Assembly: GCA_963573315.1 (NCBI GenBank)
Contig: OY752151.1
Coordinates: forward strand, 372,001-436,000
Origin: Entomortierella parvispora
Taxonomy: Eukaryota > Mortierellomycota > Mortierellomycetes > Mortierellales > Mortierellaceae
Length of the DNA: 64,000 nucleotides
Direction of reading: 5' to 3'
The notes under the pieces were generated by a model. The model was not told the DNA's origin. It did not search any database and was given only the letters and a program-made list of their open reading frames with translations. This document shows positions 1-12,000 of the stretch, piece by piece. The position numbers and the translations under genes were made by a program. Each line of letters starts with the position of its first letter. Position 1 is the first letter of the stretch.

Positions 1-208
1 AAGAAAGAGAAGAAGCGAGAAAGAAGAAGTGGAGAGAAGAGAAAAGAGCAGGCCCCCTCGCCCTGTCGGATGCTCTTGCCTTCGTTCCTTCCTTCTTTCG
101 TTTCTTGCTCCTCTCCGCGCTCACTCACTCGCTGTTGCATAGACACAAACACACTGCTGCTGCTGCAGGCACAACCTCGTCTTCATCCTCTGGTCCAAAT
201 GTAGGAAG

Positions 209-3200
209 TTACCTTTTCCTCTTGCGAGGTGGCTTTGGGGCATTCATTTCGTTAGCCAGAAGCGTAAGAACCTTGCCATCAGCGTGATACCCTGGACCAA
301 GGATGTAGCGGCGTTTCAAGATGTCTTTCTCGGGCTGCGACATCACATTGTGACAGTAACCGTCTCTGGCCGGGGATCCTCTTCTTGGATCATAGAAAAG
401 AGAAGTAGTTAGCCATCCTTTGTTGTTGATGATGTAGTTTGCTCTATCGTTCTCGTTCTGAGGTTTCTTCTTGCCCCTCCCGACCTTGGCTTGCGAAAAC
501 AGTTGCGTCAGCAGCGGCTTAAAGTCGAATCGACTTATCTTGGACATGTAGACTATTTACTCTGGGGGTTAGAAGGTGGATCGGCCTTCAAAAAGAAATA
601 GAGATCTCTTTCGGTCACCACCTGGTACTTCCTTGTTGTGCTCTTGGAACCATCTTATCGCTGGAGTATGGACTTCACCCTTCTTTTCGGTCCAATGATC
701 CTTTCCATTAAACTGTGAGCAGAGCCAAGTGAAGATGAAGTCAGCATCATTGACATCGGAACCCATCTTCATCGCTCGCAACAAATGTACTGTACTTTAG
801 TTTGAAAAACTTACCACTGCATATTTGTAATGGGTTGAAGAGGCCTTGAACACAATCGCCTGGGTTGATTGAACGCCATTTGTGGAGACGATTTGGATGC
901 CTCTCTGACTGTAAGGAACAAAGTTGGTTTTTTCCTTGTACCTCTCAAAGATCCAACGGGCAATGAAGGCACTGATATCCTTGTGGGCAGGATTTTCGTA
1001 CGCCATGGCCTCTTCCGCTTTCTTGTCGTCGCTTTCTTTCGCAGACCTCGTCTTTCTCTTTTTTGCTTCTCTGGCCCTCTTCTACTCTTGGGCCTTTTTG
1101 GCCTTCGCTCTGGTATCGGCGGATCGAGTCATGCTGGTTCGCACATTGCCTTGCTTTTGGGCCGCCTTTCGAATCCGTACATCCTCCGAGATGGCACCGG
1201 ATTCGCCATGGAAAAGCAAGGAGGGTAGCGCATAGAAAACAGTCTGTCTAGTGACAAGCTCATCCAACATACCATCGGGGTACTTTTCTGGGAGGTCCCA
1301 GAGCTCTCTGGACTTCACCGTGGCTTTCTTTTTCCGCGAGGACGTGGACGGGCCTTCCTGACCCTCTTGAACTGTCCGCATTTTGATAGACTGGGCCGCG
1401 AGATCATCTGGGCTGTGGATGTCCTCAATGGCCAACATCAGAGCAGCGTAGGTATCTTGCATGAGAAGATCTCGTGTTTCGATACAAGACCGATGTCTAT
1501 CCGTAAGTTCCTTGGCGGCTTCTTTTACTTCCTCGGCCGGCAATAGACTTGCTAATCGGAGAGCGACATTCTTCTGGGAGCTACCCACTTGTAAAGCTCT
1601 CTTTTCGTATTTCCGGTTGAGATTTCTCGCGTCCAGGCTTGCACACGACACATGAATCGCACCTGCTCCTTCCGGTTGCTTTCCTACGCAGTCTTGCTTC
1701 CTTTTGGTCTGAACTGCCTTCTTTTGCGTGATCTCGTCTTGCGCTTCTTTTTCTTGTTAGCCGGGGTATGCTGGGCAGCTCTGGGAACAGCCTTTGGCAG
1801 AGTCCGCTTGTTTTTGGACAAATCAACGGTAGCAGAACGTCCGTTAAGAAACGTATGCTGGTCGTTTACATCTTTCCGGAACGCATGGCCGTATGGGTTA
1901 TGGGGTCGTTTAAACTCTCCGATTCTGTTATACAGGTCAAATATCAAAAGGTGGATTAGAGTGATGTCGCTCACAAGGCAAATTGTAAACTGCAGATGAT
2001 GCGAGTTACCTGTCTGGCGTATAAAAAGTCGTCTTCCTTGCCTTCCTTAACTTGCAGTACTCTTTAAAATGCTGTTGAAAGAATTTCGGCAGGTCCTCGG
2101 TTGATATTTGGGAGGAGGCAGACTTGGAAGCTCCAAGGCCGGCATCGACGAAATGGGATCTGGCTCAATCATGAGCGGCTCATCCCAACGAGGGATCTGG
2201 TCCATGTGGTCCTCTGGATCCTCAGTGTTCATGAGTTGACTAAGAAAGCCAAATGTTCTCAGTGGACTCAAACATGGAGACGGGGACGGTCTTCTTGACA
2301 ATCTTGCCAATTTTTTCGCAGTACCCTGCGGTAAGATGGCGAAGAGTTACATCTGAAGTGTCCAGATCCATAGACGCTCGGTCGTCTCCCGGGGATGGCT
2401 CGTCTTGGTTTGGATGTGATCTTCGTTTGCGACTTGGCTAGCCTTTGTGCTCCCCACTGTCCAAGTCCATCCCGGCTTCAAAGTTTCTCATGGGTGCTTC
2501 GCCTTTGGCCGACGATGTGATGGGGTTTCGACTAGCCTTGGCCCTGCTCGAGGTGCCTGTACCCCTGGTTACGTTCCTCATGGGGGCCTTTCCTTTATCC
2601 GATCTTGAGATAGGCTGAGGATTGGACACCGTCTTGGCTCTCTTCTTGACAGGCTTGCTTACGCCGTCCGACTCCGAGTCCGACTCTTCTTCACTCGATT
2701 CTGTACCGCTGGAGGCCTAGTCTCCACGACTTGAAGCAGTTTTGTGTTCATCGTCCGAGTCCCTACCGCTCGACTCGGAATTCTCTTTGTGTTCCTCGTC
2801 GGGCTTGATAATTGCCAGATTTCTCACCAGGCCAATGGTGGGGAAATTGGAGTTGTAGTCGTTACGGTTAACGCAGCCGTACAGAGTCAGATCCTCATCA
2901 CAAACAAGTCCCAAGGCCTCCTTAACTTCGGTGCGGCCATAGAGAAGAAGACCGGGCCCATGTTTCTACTCCATAGTAGAATAGGTAATCCGAGTCTATT
3001 GACAAGACCGCTGCCTCTTTTGGTCCTGTGTGGTTACTGCATTCAGTTGCAATACAAGGGTCCGTCTCAGCACGACAACGACAGACATCGAAACCAAGAG
3101 CTTCCAAGGCGGCACCGAGATCCTCTCTGGCTTCCGGAGTAAGCTGGCAACAAGTCCGAAGACACTTGTCGACCCTGTTGATAAGTTTCTGAGGCACCCA

Positions 3201-3567
3201 TCGACCCACCTTGTCTTCCAGGACCTTGTAAATGAGCTGGATGCATTGCGGTGTCGAGGATCAAATGGCGTTTTTCATGGGTGGGTCCTTTGGCGGCGTT
3301 GGCGGCGCCATCGAGATGCAAGACAAACTTTACATCCTTGTCGACAAAGATTGTACCAGCATTTCATCTTTTCGTTGATCGACGCGGCCACAGCGATCAT
3401 GACTTCTTGAGGATCTGTATGACCGGTGTTTGTCAACTCCCTCATCATATCGCCGTAGTGACAAGCCTTGACGTCGGAGTGTATCTTGTCGATTCCCACC
3501 ACTTTCACAACAGGCGTATCGGCATTCCCCGCTTGCGGAGGAAGGGGAAAATCCCTGGCACACCCAT
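209..3567 (-). pseudogene. XPG/FEN-like (PIN-fold) nuclease gene, frame-broken
   Basis: I read a decayed gene on the minus strand. It opens with MGVPGIFPFLRKRG (ATG at 3567-3565), a classic XPG N-terminal start. About 40 bases on, the frame shifts to a stretch containing KVVGIDKIHSDV, then shifts again to one containing KFVLHLDGAANAAK. A third frame (about 3258-2970) carries the XPG-I hallmarks: ETD in place of the usual EAD acidic triad, and SIDSDYLFY. After a further shift comes TLYGCVNRNDYNSN and an acidic, Ser-rich linker with an in-frame stop near 2716. Coherent coding stretches continue to about 209, including a clean 190-codon block at 1082-1651 and a candidate intron with a GTAAGT donor near 797-806. 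The active-site motifs support the family strongly. At least four frame breaks in the N-terminal half indicate a pseudogene unless the assembly has indels. The C-terminal half is unrecognised and may be a separate remnant. Confidence 0.6.
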
Positions 3568-4240
3568 ACTTCTAGAGATAGATAAAAGCGCACATTGATT
3601 GATCTATATAAAACTTACGCGTGCTCTATAGAAGAGAGGGAAGGAAGGCTTGAGTGATAGTATCCGATGATGAAGGAACAGCTGAGGGGAGTAGCAAGGG
3701 AACGATGGGAAAGGGAAGGGGTGGAATGGTAAAGAGTGATCTGTTGTGTGGAAGTGACAAAGGTAGGTCAGAGAGAGACAGAGAGAAGGAGAGGAAAGAG
3801 TAAAGTAGGGAAGGAAGATTGTGGAAAGCGAAACAATGGGCAGTGCGAGAAGGAAACAATAGGTAGGGTGAGGAAGGAAGCAATAGGCAGGGCGAGAAAG
3901 GAAAAGAACCGAAAGAGGAAAGAGGAAAGAGGTGAAGCATGATTGTGGAAATTGAAAGGACAGACGCCCACTTTGTCACACATTTGCCCTAAGCCTGCAA
4001 TATTTTTTTTTTTTGCCCAACCATCACATGTTCACTCGATCTCTTTGTCTCTATAGTGCCACCCATTCAGTTGAGAATGCTGTGAGGAAGTTGGGAGGTC
4101 ATGGTAGGATCGTTGCACGCTGGTTTCGTGTCTTTCGTCATCCAAGTCAAATGTCAACCTCCATATTTTCAAATTATTCATTTATAGAAGTTTGGAGTTA
4201 CGTTGGGCACAACCAAATTTAGGCAAAGCGGTCATTCTTG
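3568..4240. other. Gene-free purine-rich spacer
   Basis: No gene is visible. Positions about 3640-3950 are strongly purine-biased on the plus strand (GGAAGG/GAGAAAGG runs), which leaves pseudo-open frames on both strands. The bias would suit the 5' flank of the decayed nuclease gene to the left. Confidence 0.5.
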
Positions 4241-4251
4241 TCATATGTGCT

Positions 4252-4898
4252 TCACAAATCCCCCATACCCGGTGATTTTTTTACGGCAGTTGGCAGGATC
4301 CGTAATGGGAAGTTTGTCGCATGGCGGCGCCAGTGCTTTAGCGACCGCTTCAGAACTTCCATACTTTTTATAGAGGCCAAAGTACTGTAATTAAGAGCGG
4401 TGAGGTATCCAGGAGCGGCATTGTTGGGAGTAAATGGTTGACAATCCTTTTTGGGCAGAGGATTTTTATCACATTCAAAGAAACAATTGGTCTTGTTTTG
4501 GTAAAACTCTTCCATTCCGGTCGCGGTTGAGGTCATAGGTTTCAAGGGCCCTTTCACATCAATGATAATGTTTTTGAGAACGGTGCCGTATTCGACCATG
4601 TTGCCACACAAAATCTTCTGGGTCTCCGGACTGAAAGGAATGCCGATCTGGTTAGGGGATTTTGGAGCGCTGGGGTCCAGCAGATCTCTGGTAAGAGCAT
4701 TCGGGTCGTATCTTGAATAGTAAGGTTGCATTCCTTGACAACATGAGATACAACTGTACCACTCTGGAGGGTGCACTTCGTCTGCACATACTGTACAATT
4801 TTGTAAATTTCAGTGGCCAACTTTTGTTCTTCTAGGTCTGCCTTGACTGCAACCAAAGCTGCAGCCAGAACAAGAATCAGCGAGTAAATGAGCCTCAT
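4252..4898 (-). CDS. Small secreted protein, two exons
   Basis: The ATG at 4898-4896 opens a textbook signal peptide (MRLIYSLILVLAAALVAVKA), followed by an acidic mature start (DLEEQK). The first frame can be joined to a second by an 80-nt intron, 4791-4712, with a GTATGT donor and a CTTAC branch-like motif just before the TTCAAG acceptor. Exon 1 (4898-4792) plus exon 2 (4711-4252) gives 567 nt, or 188 residues. The mature part has few cysteines (LCGN, TNCFFEC, KKDC), no transmembrane segment and no domain I recognise. One ambiguity remains near the C-terminus: from about 4375 a different frame reads YKKYGSSEAVAK and then CDKLPITDPANC, ending at 4241, and it looks at least as protein-like as the frame used here. 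A second splice or an indel is possible. Candidate secreted effector or wall protein; function unknown. Confidence 0.55.
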
Positions 4899-5188
4899 CT
4901 ATGTAAGTGATGTAGCAAAATGTCAGTAGCTTGAAATGAAGTAAAACTTTCCTGTCTCCTGCGTTGCAATAACATATGTAGAGCAGGACACTTTACTCTG
5001 CGTCTATGATGGATAAATAGGATGGGTTTTCCTGCAAGTGTTTTTGATAGGGAGGACTAATAGCACTTGAATATAGTTCTGAAGCAGCGATTGTGTGTGC
5101 GACTGAGGGTCTTGTGGAAGTAGTTGTGAGTGCACAGTAATGGAGCGACGTTGGGTGTGAGGAATCGTATGGTGGGTGAGAATGGCCT

Positions 5189-5197
5189 CTTTATATA
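5189..5197 (-). promoter_or_regulatory. TATA-like box upstream of the small secreted gene
   Basis: TATATAAAG on the minus strand lies about 290 nt upstream of the ATG at 4898, so it would imply a long leader. CTTACATAG, ending one base before the ATG, is a good 3' splice site, so a 5'-UTR intron is plausible. Confidence 0.35.
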
Positions 5198-5657
5198 CAT
5201 AAAGATCTGTTGGCCAAACACCGAGTGCAGCGCAGAACTGAACCACACAACCAAGGAAGAGAAAATGAGGGTCAACAAGACAACACGGAGTGGCAACAGC
5301 AAGGGTGGCAGTACTAAGGGTTGGCAGGGAGAGACGGTACCAGAGCACCGAGGGGCAACAACAAGACTCCTTGCGAACAAGGAGGCGTTGTCCTGGCGCT
5401 GTCTTCTAATAGTCTATTGTGAACAAGATGCACTCCTTTCTTCTGTATTCTTTCTCTAACGTCGTTTTCCCATCGTTCCCCTTGCATTTTTGTTCTTTGT
5501 TCGTCGCTTCCCATCCCCACTCCCTTCTACAGCTTTCTTAACTCCTAGATTTTTTTCCCGTCCTTCCCCTGGTACGCTTCTCTGTAGCCAGTCCTCTTGG
5601 TGCTAAACAGTTGCCCGCTGACCCTCTCGCTCGTAACCGCAACGCTCCTGGTCTCCC

Positions 5658-5685
5658 AAAAAAAAAAAAAAAAAAAAAAAAAAAA
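5658..5685. repeat. A28 homopolymer
   Basis: Uninterrupted run of 28 A on the plus strand, 48 bp beyond the 3' end of the minus-strand tRNA. Similar runs of 25-27 A occur at 31077-31101 and 31476-31502. Confidence 0.9.
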
Positions 5686-5733
5686 GTGCAAAGGAAGTAA
5701 AACAACATCCACAATCCCCCGCTAGTAAAACAT

Positions 5734-5818
5734 GGGCACAGTGGGATTCGAACCCACGAGTTCGAAAGAACATTGTGTCTTAAGCACAACGCGTTAGACC
5801 AGACTCCGCCATATGCCC
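5734..5818 (-). tRNA. tRNA-Leu (anticodon UAA)
   Basis: The 85-nt minus-strand sequence folds into a full cloverleaf. The acceptor pairs GGGCATA with TGTGCCC (one G-T pair). The D arm is GCG...CGC, and the anticodon stem TTGTG/CACAA encloses the loop CTTAAGA with anticodon TAA. A long class II variable arm (TGTTC-TTTC-GAAC) is present, as expected for leucine. The T arm is GTGGG-TTCGAAT-CCCAC. The internal A box (TGGCGGAGTCTGG) and B box (GGTTCGAATCC) are intact, and a TTTT Pol III terminator follows within ten bases. No intron is seen. It decodes UUA. Confidence 0.95.
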
Positions 5819-7999
5819 GTTCCCTCATCCTGATTGGACGAAAAATTGATAACTGAATTTTTTTGTCGACCCCCTTTGAATCCATCCTCAAGCTAAGCCA
5901 CATTTCTAAGCCACTGGGTCGGCGGATCAAACCCGGGACTTTTCAAAGGACAAAAAGAAGAGCTGAATTATGGACGCCCCGAAAAGAAACTGTCGCGACA
6001 CGCGACAGTATTCATTGGAAAACATGGCTAGTGAACAAAACAATTTCAGGACGCTCGTGGGGCAGCAAGTGCGAAAGTATACAGTGCTAAATGGGTCAAG
6101 AGACACGCCGACAACGTAGGCATCAACATGGTAGAGATCGTCGCAAATAAGGGACATACCAAGGACGCTTGGTGCATTGGTACATGGACTCGTTGGAGCG
6201 CACGGAAATGAAACCGCAATGTTCAAAGGCAAGTTGGTAAAAAGCAATCTGCGCCAATTGCTTAAAAAAAGGCAGTGTGCGGCACGAGTGCACTACTGAT
6301 GGGCAAACCAACGCAGAGTAAAAGGTCGAGTGGCGGATGACAATAGTGATTGCACAGAACCGTAACGAGCCCAAGAGTATGTTCACTAGATACTTTGTAC
6401 TGCACAAAAAGAGCACGCAGAATCAAGAAAGAAAAAAGAGGTGTTGAGCGAGAAGGAGGAATCGGAAAGGGGCAAAGGCAAAGAGTTCAAGAAGGAGGAG
6501 CCGACATTTGTGGAAGAGTTGATGCACACGTTTTGGACGATTCTGTTGGAAGCACAATTGTGATGAGTAAATAAAACCAGGGCCTCCCTTGTTGGGCGAT
6601 GACCTGGGCCAATGGGGACGATCAAGAACAAGACCACGGCGCTTTTCCTGAGCTGAGATGGGCAGTGGTGGACGCCTACCACGGATTCGTAAACAGGTCC
6701 AAGCGACTGTTTTAAACGGCCAAGACGATCGCGAGTATAATGGGTAGCAGCAAATAGGATATACAAGGCACACAAAACTACTCAAAGCAGGGGCTATGTT
6801 AAGCATGATGCAGGAAGCGCTTCATGGCGGTTGTCACTTGGGTAAGCGGACGTCGAAAGTGACAACCAAAGCATCTTCAACTCAAGAAAACAAACCTCCC
6901 GCTCGCGAGGGATCTTTGTCAAGAAAGACATTCACCATGTTTGACACTTCTGCTTCCATACCGGACTTCATTTATTGACAGCAGCTCGTGAGTCATTATT
7001 AGAAATACAGGGATCTGATAGTTATGTCTGGAAGCGCCTGATTTCCCATCGACGTTACTGTGGCTAAAACGACACTACCGCGTGGGGACGTGGTACACTG
7101 TAAAGTCCTACGCTCTGGAGGAAGGTCCCGCTGTGTTCCTGAAAAGTTCCGCCAAGAGTTACTCGAAGGTGACATGTAGAACATCTGGGGATTTTGGACC
7201 AACTCGTTCTGCGCAGGTATTCCAAGAGGGCTACGACTGTAGACTATGTGGGATCCAGATGCAGGAACGCTATTCTTTGTAACAACAAACCTCTTGCTCT
7301 TTTTTTCAATCATCGCAGCGTGCCTGGGTCCATACATATCGTTCAGGTAACATGTGTGCTCCGAAATCGTTGATGAAATAGTCTACTAACGTTGGACTAA
7401 GCGTGCGTCAAATCCAGGATATACTTTACAGCCGCGGATCAGGACGCTCTCATGACCTGGTGCAAGAAAAATTTGACTAATCAGGGTGGAATTATGATGT
7501 TGTCTAATGTAGGTATCGGCTAAGGTCTAAGGTCAGCAATGAGCTGGAGCCGAGGTTGATAACGAAAAGCAAGCTGACTAACAAAAATCGTTGCTTACAA
7601 TTGATGGATACTTTGCTGTCGGGGCCAGAGGGATCAGGCACAACGCTATTGTACGATCAGATGCAGTCTCAAGGAGATAGTACTGGAGATGAGCAGGAAG
7701 AAGAGACAGTAAGCAAAGGGATACCAAGGAGTAGGCGGGTCCTAAAGGGATCCAGACAGGAAAACAAAGACTACAAGACTAAAGCTCGACAGCTACTATA
7801 CTACACTAAGAACAACACAAGGGGATGGGAAAAGATCTGGTCAGTAAAGCTAGGCAAAGATATTCTATCTGGGAAAGGGTGCAAGGCTGCCTAACTGAAA
7901 GTTCAGAAGAGACTCTAGGACAGGCGATATAAAGGTAAGGGAAGTCTCCCAAGCGCCAGTTAAGGCCTCAGGAATGGGCTGCCAAGATCGTACAGGTCC
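5819..7999. other. Gene-poor, apparently decayed interval
   Basis: About 2.2 kb with no convincing gene. Open stretches on both strands are short, low in similarity to anything I know, and do not join through good splice sites. A 112-codon plus-strand frame at 7556-7894 is charged and unrecognised. Because the Crinkler-like fragment to the right reads leftward into this region, part of it may be the eroded body of that gene. Confidence 0.4.
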
Positions 8000-8001
8000 A
8001 C

Positions 8002-8724
8002 TCAAAAGAGACAAGACATTGTTTGTGTCTCGATAATAGGCAAGAGCGACGAGAGCAAAAAGGAGAGAGCTTGTTGAATTACGGGAGACTTGTAGAGTGG
8101 GTTCAACGAGTCGATCGGTTGCTGATCGCTTGAAGTAACGGATGCGGATAGGCCCTGAGTTGAGAGAGTGCACAAAGTCGATCGGCAGAACAGGGCAACC
8201 AGCAGCAAAGAAGTCTTTGCTCCCTTTTTTACATGAAAAACTGAAAACGAGCAAAGATGTCAATTAATAACCGAACCGTCTCACTCACGTAGATCGGAGA
8301 TATATCTTCACTACATTACTCACCATGATGGTTGAAGTCCAGGAAAAAGGATGTTGGATTCTTGCTATTGAGATCCGTTGCTTCGTGCTCAATTGGTTTG
8401 GAGATGCAAATGAGTTGATAACACAGTGCATGCTCAAAATCATCTTCACTAACGCTGCTGTCAAAAATTCGCTTCTTGGAGTCCTGTGATAATGGAATAT
8501 CCTTGAGCAGATCTAGAAGACCATTCAGGGCAGAGCGACATAAAGTGCGGTGCTGGGTTCACTCTCCAGAGAGTTGGAGTATTCAAACGGTCGAGTTTGA
8601 GCATATTCATGAGGTCCTGAACGAGTCCAGAGAGAGTGGCATCCACTCCTATCTTGACCTGGAATGCTTTCGAAGTGGGTTTTCCATCAAGGAAAGACGC
8701 GTCAAGAGAGATCGCCCGGGCCAC
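8002..8724 (-). pseudogene. Crinkler (CRN)-like N-terminal domain, broken
   Basis: Reading leftward, 8724-8550 encodes a Crinkler-style ubiquitin-like header: FLDGKPTSKAFQVKI, a leucine-rich helix, and TLWRVN. This matches the family pattern of a DGE-TSNAF-V-I start followed by LTLWRV. No ATG is available: a TAG lies just upstream in frame. After TLWRV the frame jumps to one reading LLDLLKDIPLSQDSKKRIFD and then NPTSFFLDFNHH, ending in a clean donor (GTGAGT at 8324). A candidate 82-nt intron ends in TTTTCAG near 8243. The second exon runs to a stop at 8002 without a recognised effector domain. Loss of the start and an internal frameshift suggest a pseudogene. The family call rests on motif resemblance only. 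Confidence 0.5.
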
Positions 8725-9041
8725 AGCCTACACCCTTAAGTAGTCACACAAGTAAGAGTCGGACCCCTTAACAACGACTACGCTTTTCCGCTGCCAGCTC
8801 GATGGATGCATACAAAATGAAATAATAATGGCACGCTGATTCACGCACACGAGCACTTCACTCGCCTTGGTCCTTTGTCATTGCCCACTCTCCCGCTCTC
8901 TCTCCTCCATCCTCCACCAGACCCAGTACCGACAACACCAAGCATAGCCTAGGGAACAGGAAATAGCTACCGCTACAGCAGCGACTGGCAGAAATCACGG
9001 CAATCAACCCCATCCTTATCCCCTGCCATTTCCCCTGAACA

Positions 9042-12000
9042 ATGTCCTACGCCGGATTCTTCTTTGGAAACGTAGACAAGAGCGGAAAGGTCGAGGACCT
9101 CTCCGAGGTAATGCAGCACAGCTCTAGCGCAAACTCATGCATCGTGCATATTTTCGAATGTGAACGCGCTAGTCATGAATGAAATACTGATGATCCCGAT
9201 CTCTCATTTTCTCTTTTGTTAGGAATTTCGAGAGGCCCTGGAGAGTCTCGAGAACAGTGAGCAACTGACAAATCTGTTTTCGGCAAAGACCCTTGGCGTG
9301 GATGAAAATGAGGCTAAAGCACAGGCAGATGGAACAGGCAATGGAGAGGACGAGGATGAGGAGGAAGATCCCGATGGCGAGGTCAACTTTGGGACCATCA
9401 AATCTACTTTTGCTCATGACAAGGATGCAATCGACTTTTCGGAGGACAACGATCTGGCAGTCGACAACACAGAACAGGAGATGTTCAACAATAGGTATCT
9501 GCAAAAGGGACTCAACGCCGTCCGATCGACCGCTACAACCGCTATGAAGAGCGCTGGCGCTACAGGCAAAAAATCGAGACTGGATTCCATGGATGAAGAT
9601 TATGACGATGAAGAAGAGGAAGAGGAAAATAAGAAGGCTACTCCCTCAGAGCCACTCTCACTTCTGGAACGTCAGCAAATGTACCTCATGCAGGAACAAC
9701 AGCAGCAAGGGGTATCAGGATCCAAAACAGCATTATCGCTCCCTTTGCCGAGCGCTTCAGAAGGACAGTCATCGGCGCCACCAGGACCAGAGGATGTCAA
9801 AAAGCTGTACCCTGCTTTTGAACCAAACAAAGTTCTAAAGTTCTCTGAGCTATTCAACACAAAACGTCCAAAGAGGATCCCGCATTCACGGGCCAAGCCA
9901 GGTAGGCGTTATCTCTTTGAAAAGCGACAAAAGACTCAAGATGACAACTTTTTTTAAGAGAAATAATGCTAACTGGCGAGGTTTTTTAAATTCCTGCCAT
10001 AGCGACATTTCCGACTCGTGCGAAATTCGCCCGCGAGGTCGACCAAGAAAAGTTGTTTGCACAGCCCGAGAACCCTGCGGATCTCAGAGATCATTATTTG
10101 GACTATGACCACGAGGTATATTCAATAGGCACGATGCACAGGACTGAGGTTTATCCATATGATCGTACTAAGTCAATAATTCTTAAACATTTTATCATCA
10201 AAAGGAGACACTGGATAAAGATTGGGTCGACAGTCTTCAATGGAAAGTGCCCAAGACTAACGAATTTTATTCAGTTCAACTGGAGTCATGGGAGGACAAG
10301 ATTATCTGGGATGCCGACGCAGTAGTACCTTCAGAAGACACCAAAATGGAGGATAGCTCGACCGCAGTTGTGAAAAAGACGCCAACTATACCCACAGGCT
10401 CATTCGCGTCGCGCAATTACGATCTCGAGAACGGCGACTGGGAGGAGTCGATCGTGTGGGATGACCGCAAACCATACAAACCATTCACTCATATCAGTCT
10501 TGACATGAATGATGCTAGTGTGTTGTTTGATCTCACATCGGAAGGCATGGGAGAAGGCTTCAGAGGTAGATTACCAAGGACCTTTTTTGTTTAGTTTGTA
10601 TGAAATTTTTGGAGAAAGGACGCTAATCCTCTTCTATGTCGTAGGCAAACGTGGACGAAAAGCGCAAGTGCTGCCATACCGTGTGATTACCAACAAGGAT
10701 CTGCAGTCAGAGGCAGAAACTCACCGGAAGCTGGAGATTGATCGCTTCAACTTGTCGAACGATCGCTTCTACGAGACGCACAAAGAAGGACGCTTCCACA
10801 GGGTCCGACAAACTTTTGGCCAACTTGTCGTGCAGCATGCTCTTCCTGCTGTCAAGTTGATGAAGCCATGGTACAAGAACAAGTTGACAAAATCAGAGCT
10901 TCGCTCTTTCCACCGGCCTTTGCTTCAAGTCACACCAGACGTCGACATCACGTTTTCACGGGTCAAGGGCAGTAAAAAGAAGAAACAAAAGAGAAAAGAA
11001 CTCGGAGAGGTCATGCGGAGCTCGAAGGATCTCACTCTTCGGGACCACACCAACTTTGTACTACTGGAATACTCGGAGGAGCATCCATCGATTGTACAAA
11101 ATGTCGGCATGGGCAGTTTTCTTGTCAACTATTACCGCAAGGAGTCGATCGAAGACACTCATATGCCTCAGAGCGACATTGGCGAACCGTTTGTCTTGGA
11201 TGTCACAGATGCGTCGCCCTTCCTGGGTTTTGGAAACGTAGAGCCAGGACAGACTATTATGGCTTTGTATAACAACCTGATCCGCGCACCAGTGTTTGAA
11301 CAACCTCCGAGGACCACGGACTTTTTGGTGATCAAGAACACGTACAAAGGAGAGACCAAGTACTATGTTCGACATATTCCTCATCTGTATGTTGTCGGTC
11401 AAACATATCCTGTTCAGGACGTCCCTGGTCCACATTCGCGAAAGATCACAACGATGGTGAAAAACCGACTCCAAATTTCGGCCTTCCGCTTTATCCGTAA
11501 GGACCCTTTCAGCCGACTGCGATTTGTCAAACTGGTGAAAGCGTATCCTGAGTACTCTGAAATCCAGGTCCGACAACGGCTCAAGGAGTTTGCAGAGTTC
11601 CAGCGCAAGGGAAACAACACTGGATTCTGGAAACTCAAAGGAAACACTCCACTACCAAGCGAAGAGGAGATTCGAAAACTTGTTACACCCGAGATGGTCT
11701 GTCTGTACGAAAGCATGTTGGTAGGTCAGCGTCACCTTTTGGACGCTGGTTACGGAAAAGCAGCGGACGGTGAAGAGGATAATGCGAATGAGGATAGCGA
11801 GACGAATATGGACATTGAGGAGCAATTGGCACCTTGGATCACGACTCGAAACTTTATCAACGCCACCCAGGGCAAAGCTATGTTAAAACTCTGGGGTGCA
11901 GGAGACCCTACGGGCCGCGGCGAAGGATTCAGTTTTGTCCGTATCAGTATGAAGGACATTTTCTTGAGGCAAGGAGAGTCATTGGAAGAGCGACTGGCCC

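Noticed and set aside
5658-5818. tRNA plus homopolymer as a possible tRNA-derived SINE
   Set aside because: The run downstream of the tRNA is T28 in the tRNA's sense, not A, and no target duplication or tRNA-unrelated body was found. The tRNA itself looks intact and functional.
6796-7894. Short plus-strand frames between the tRNA and the Crinkler-like fragment
   Set aside because: None exceeds 112 codons, there are no motifs, and no consistent splicing.
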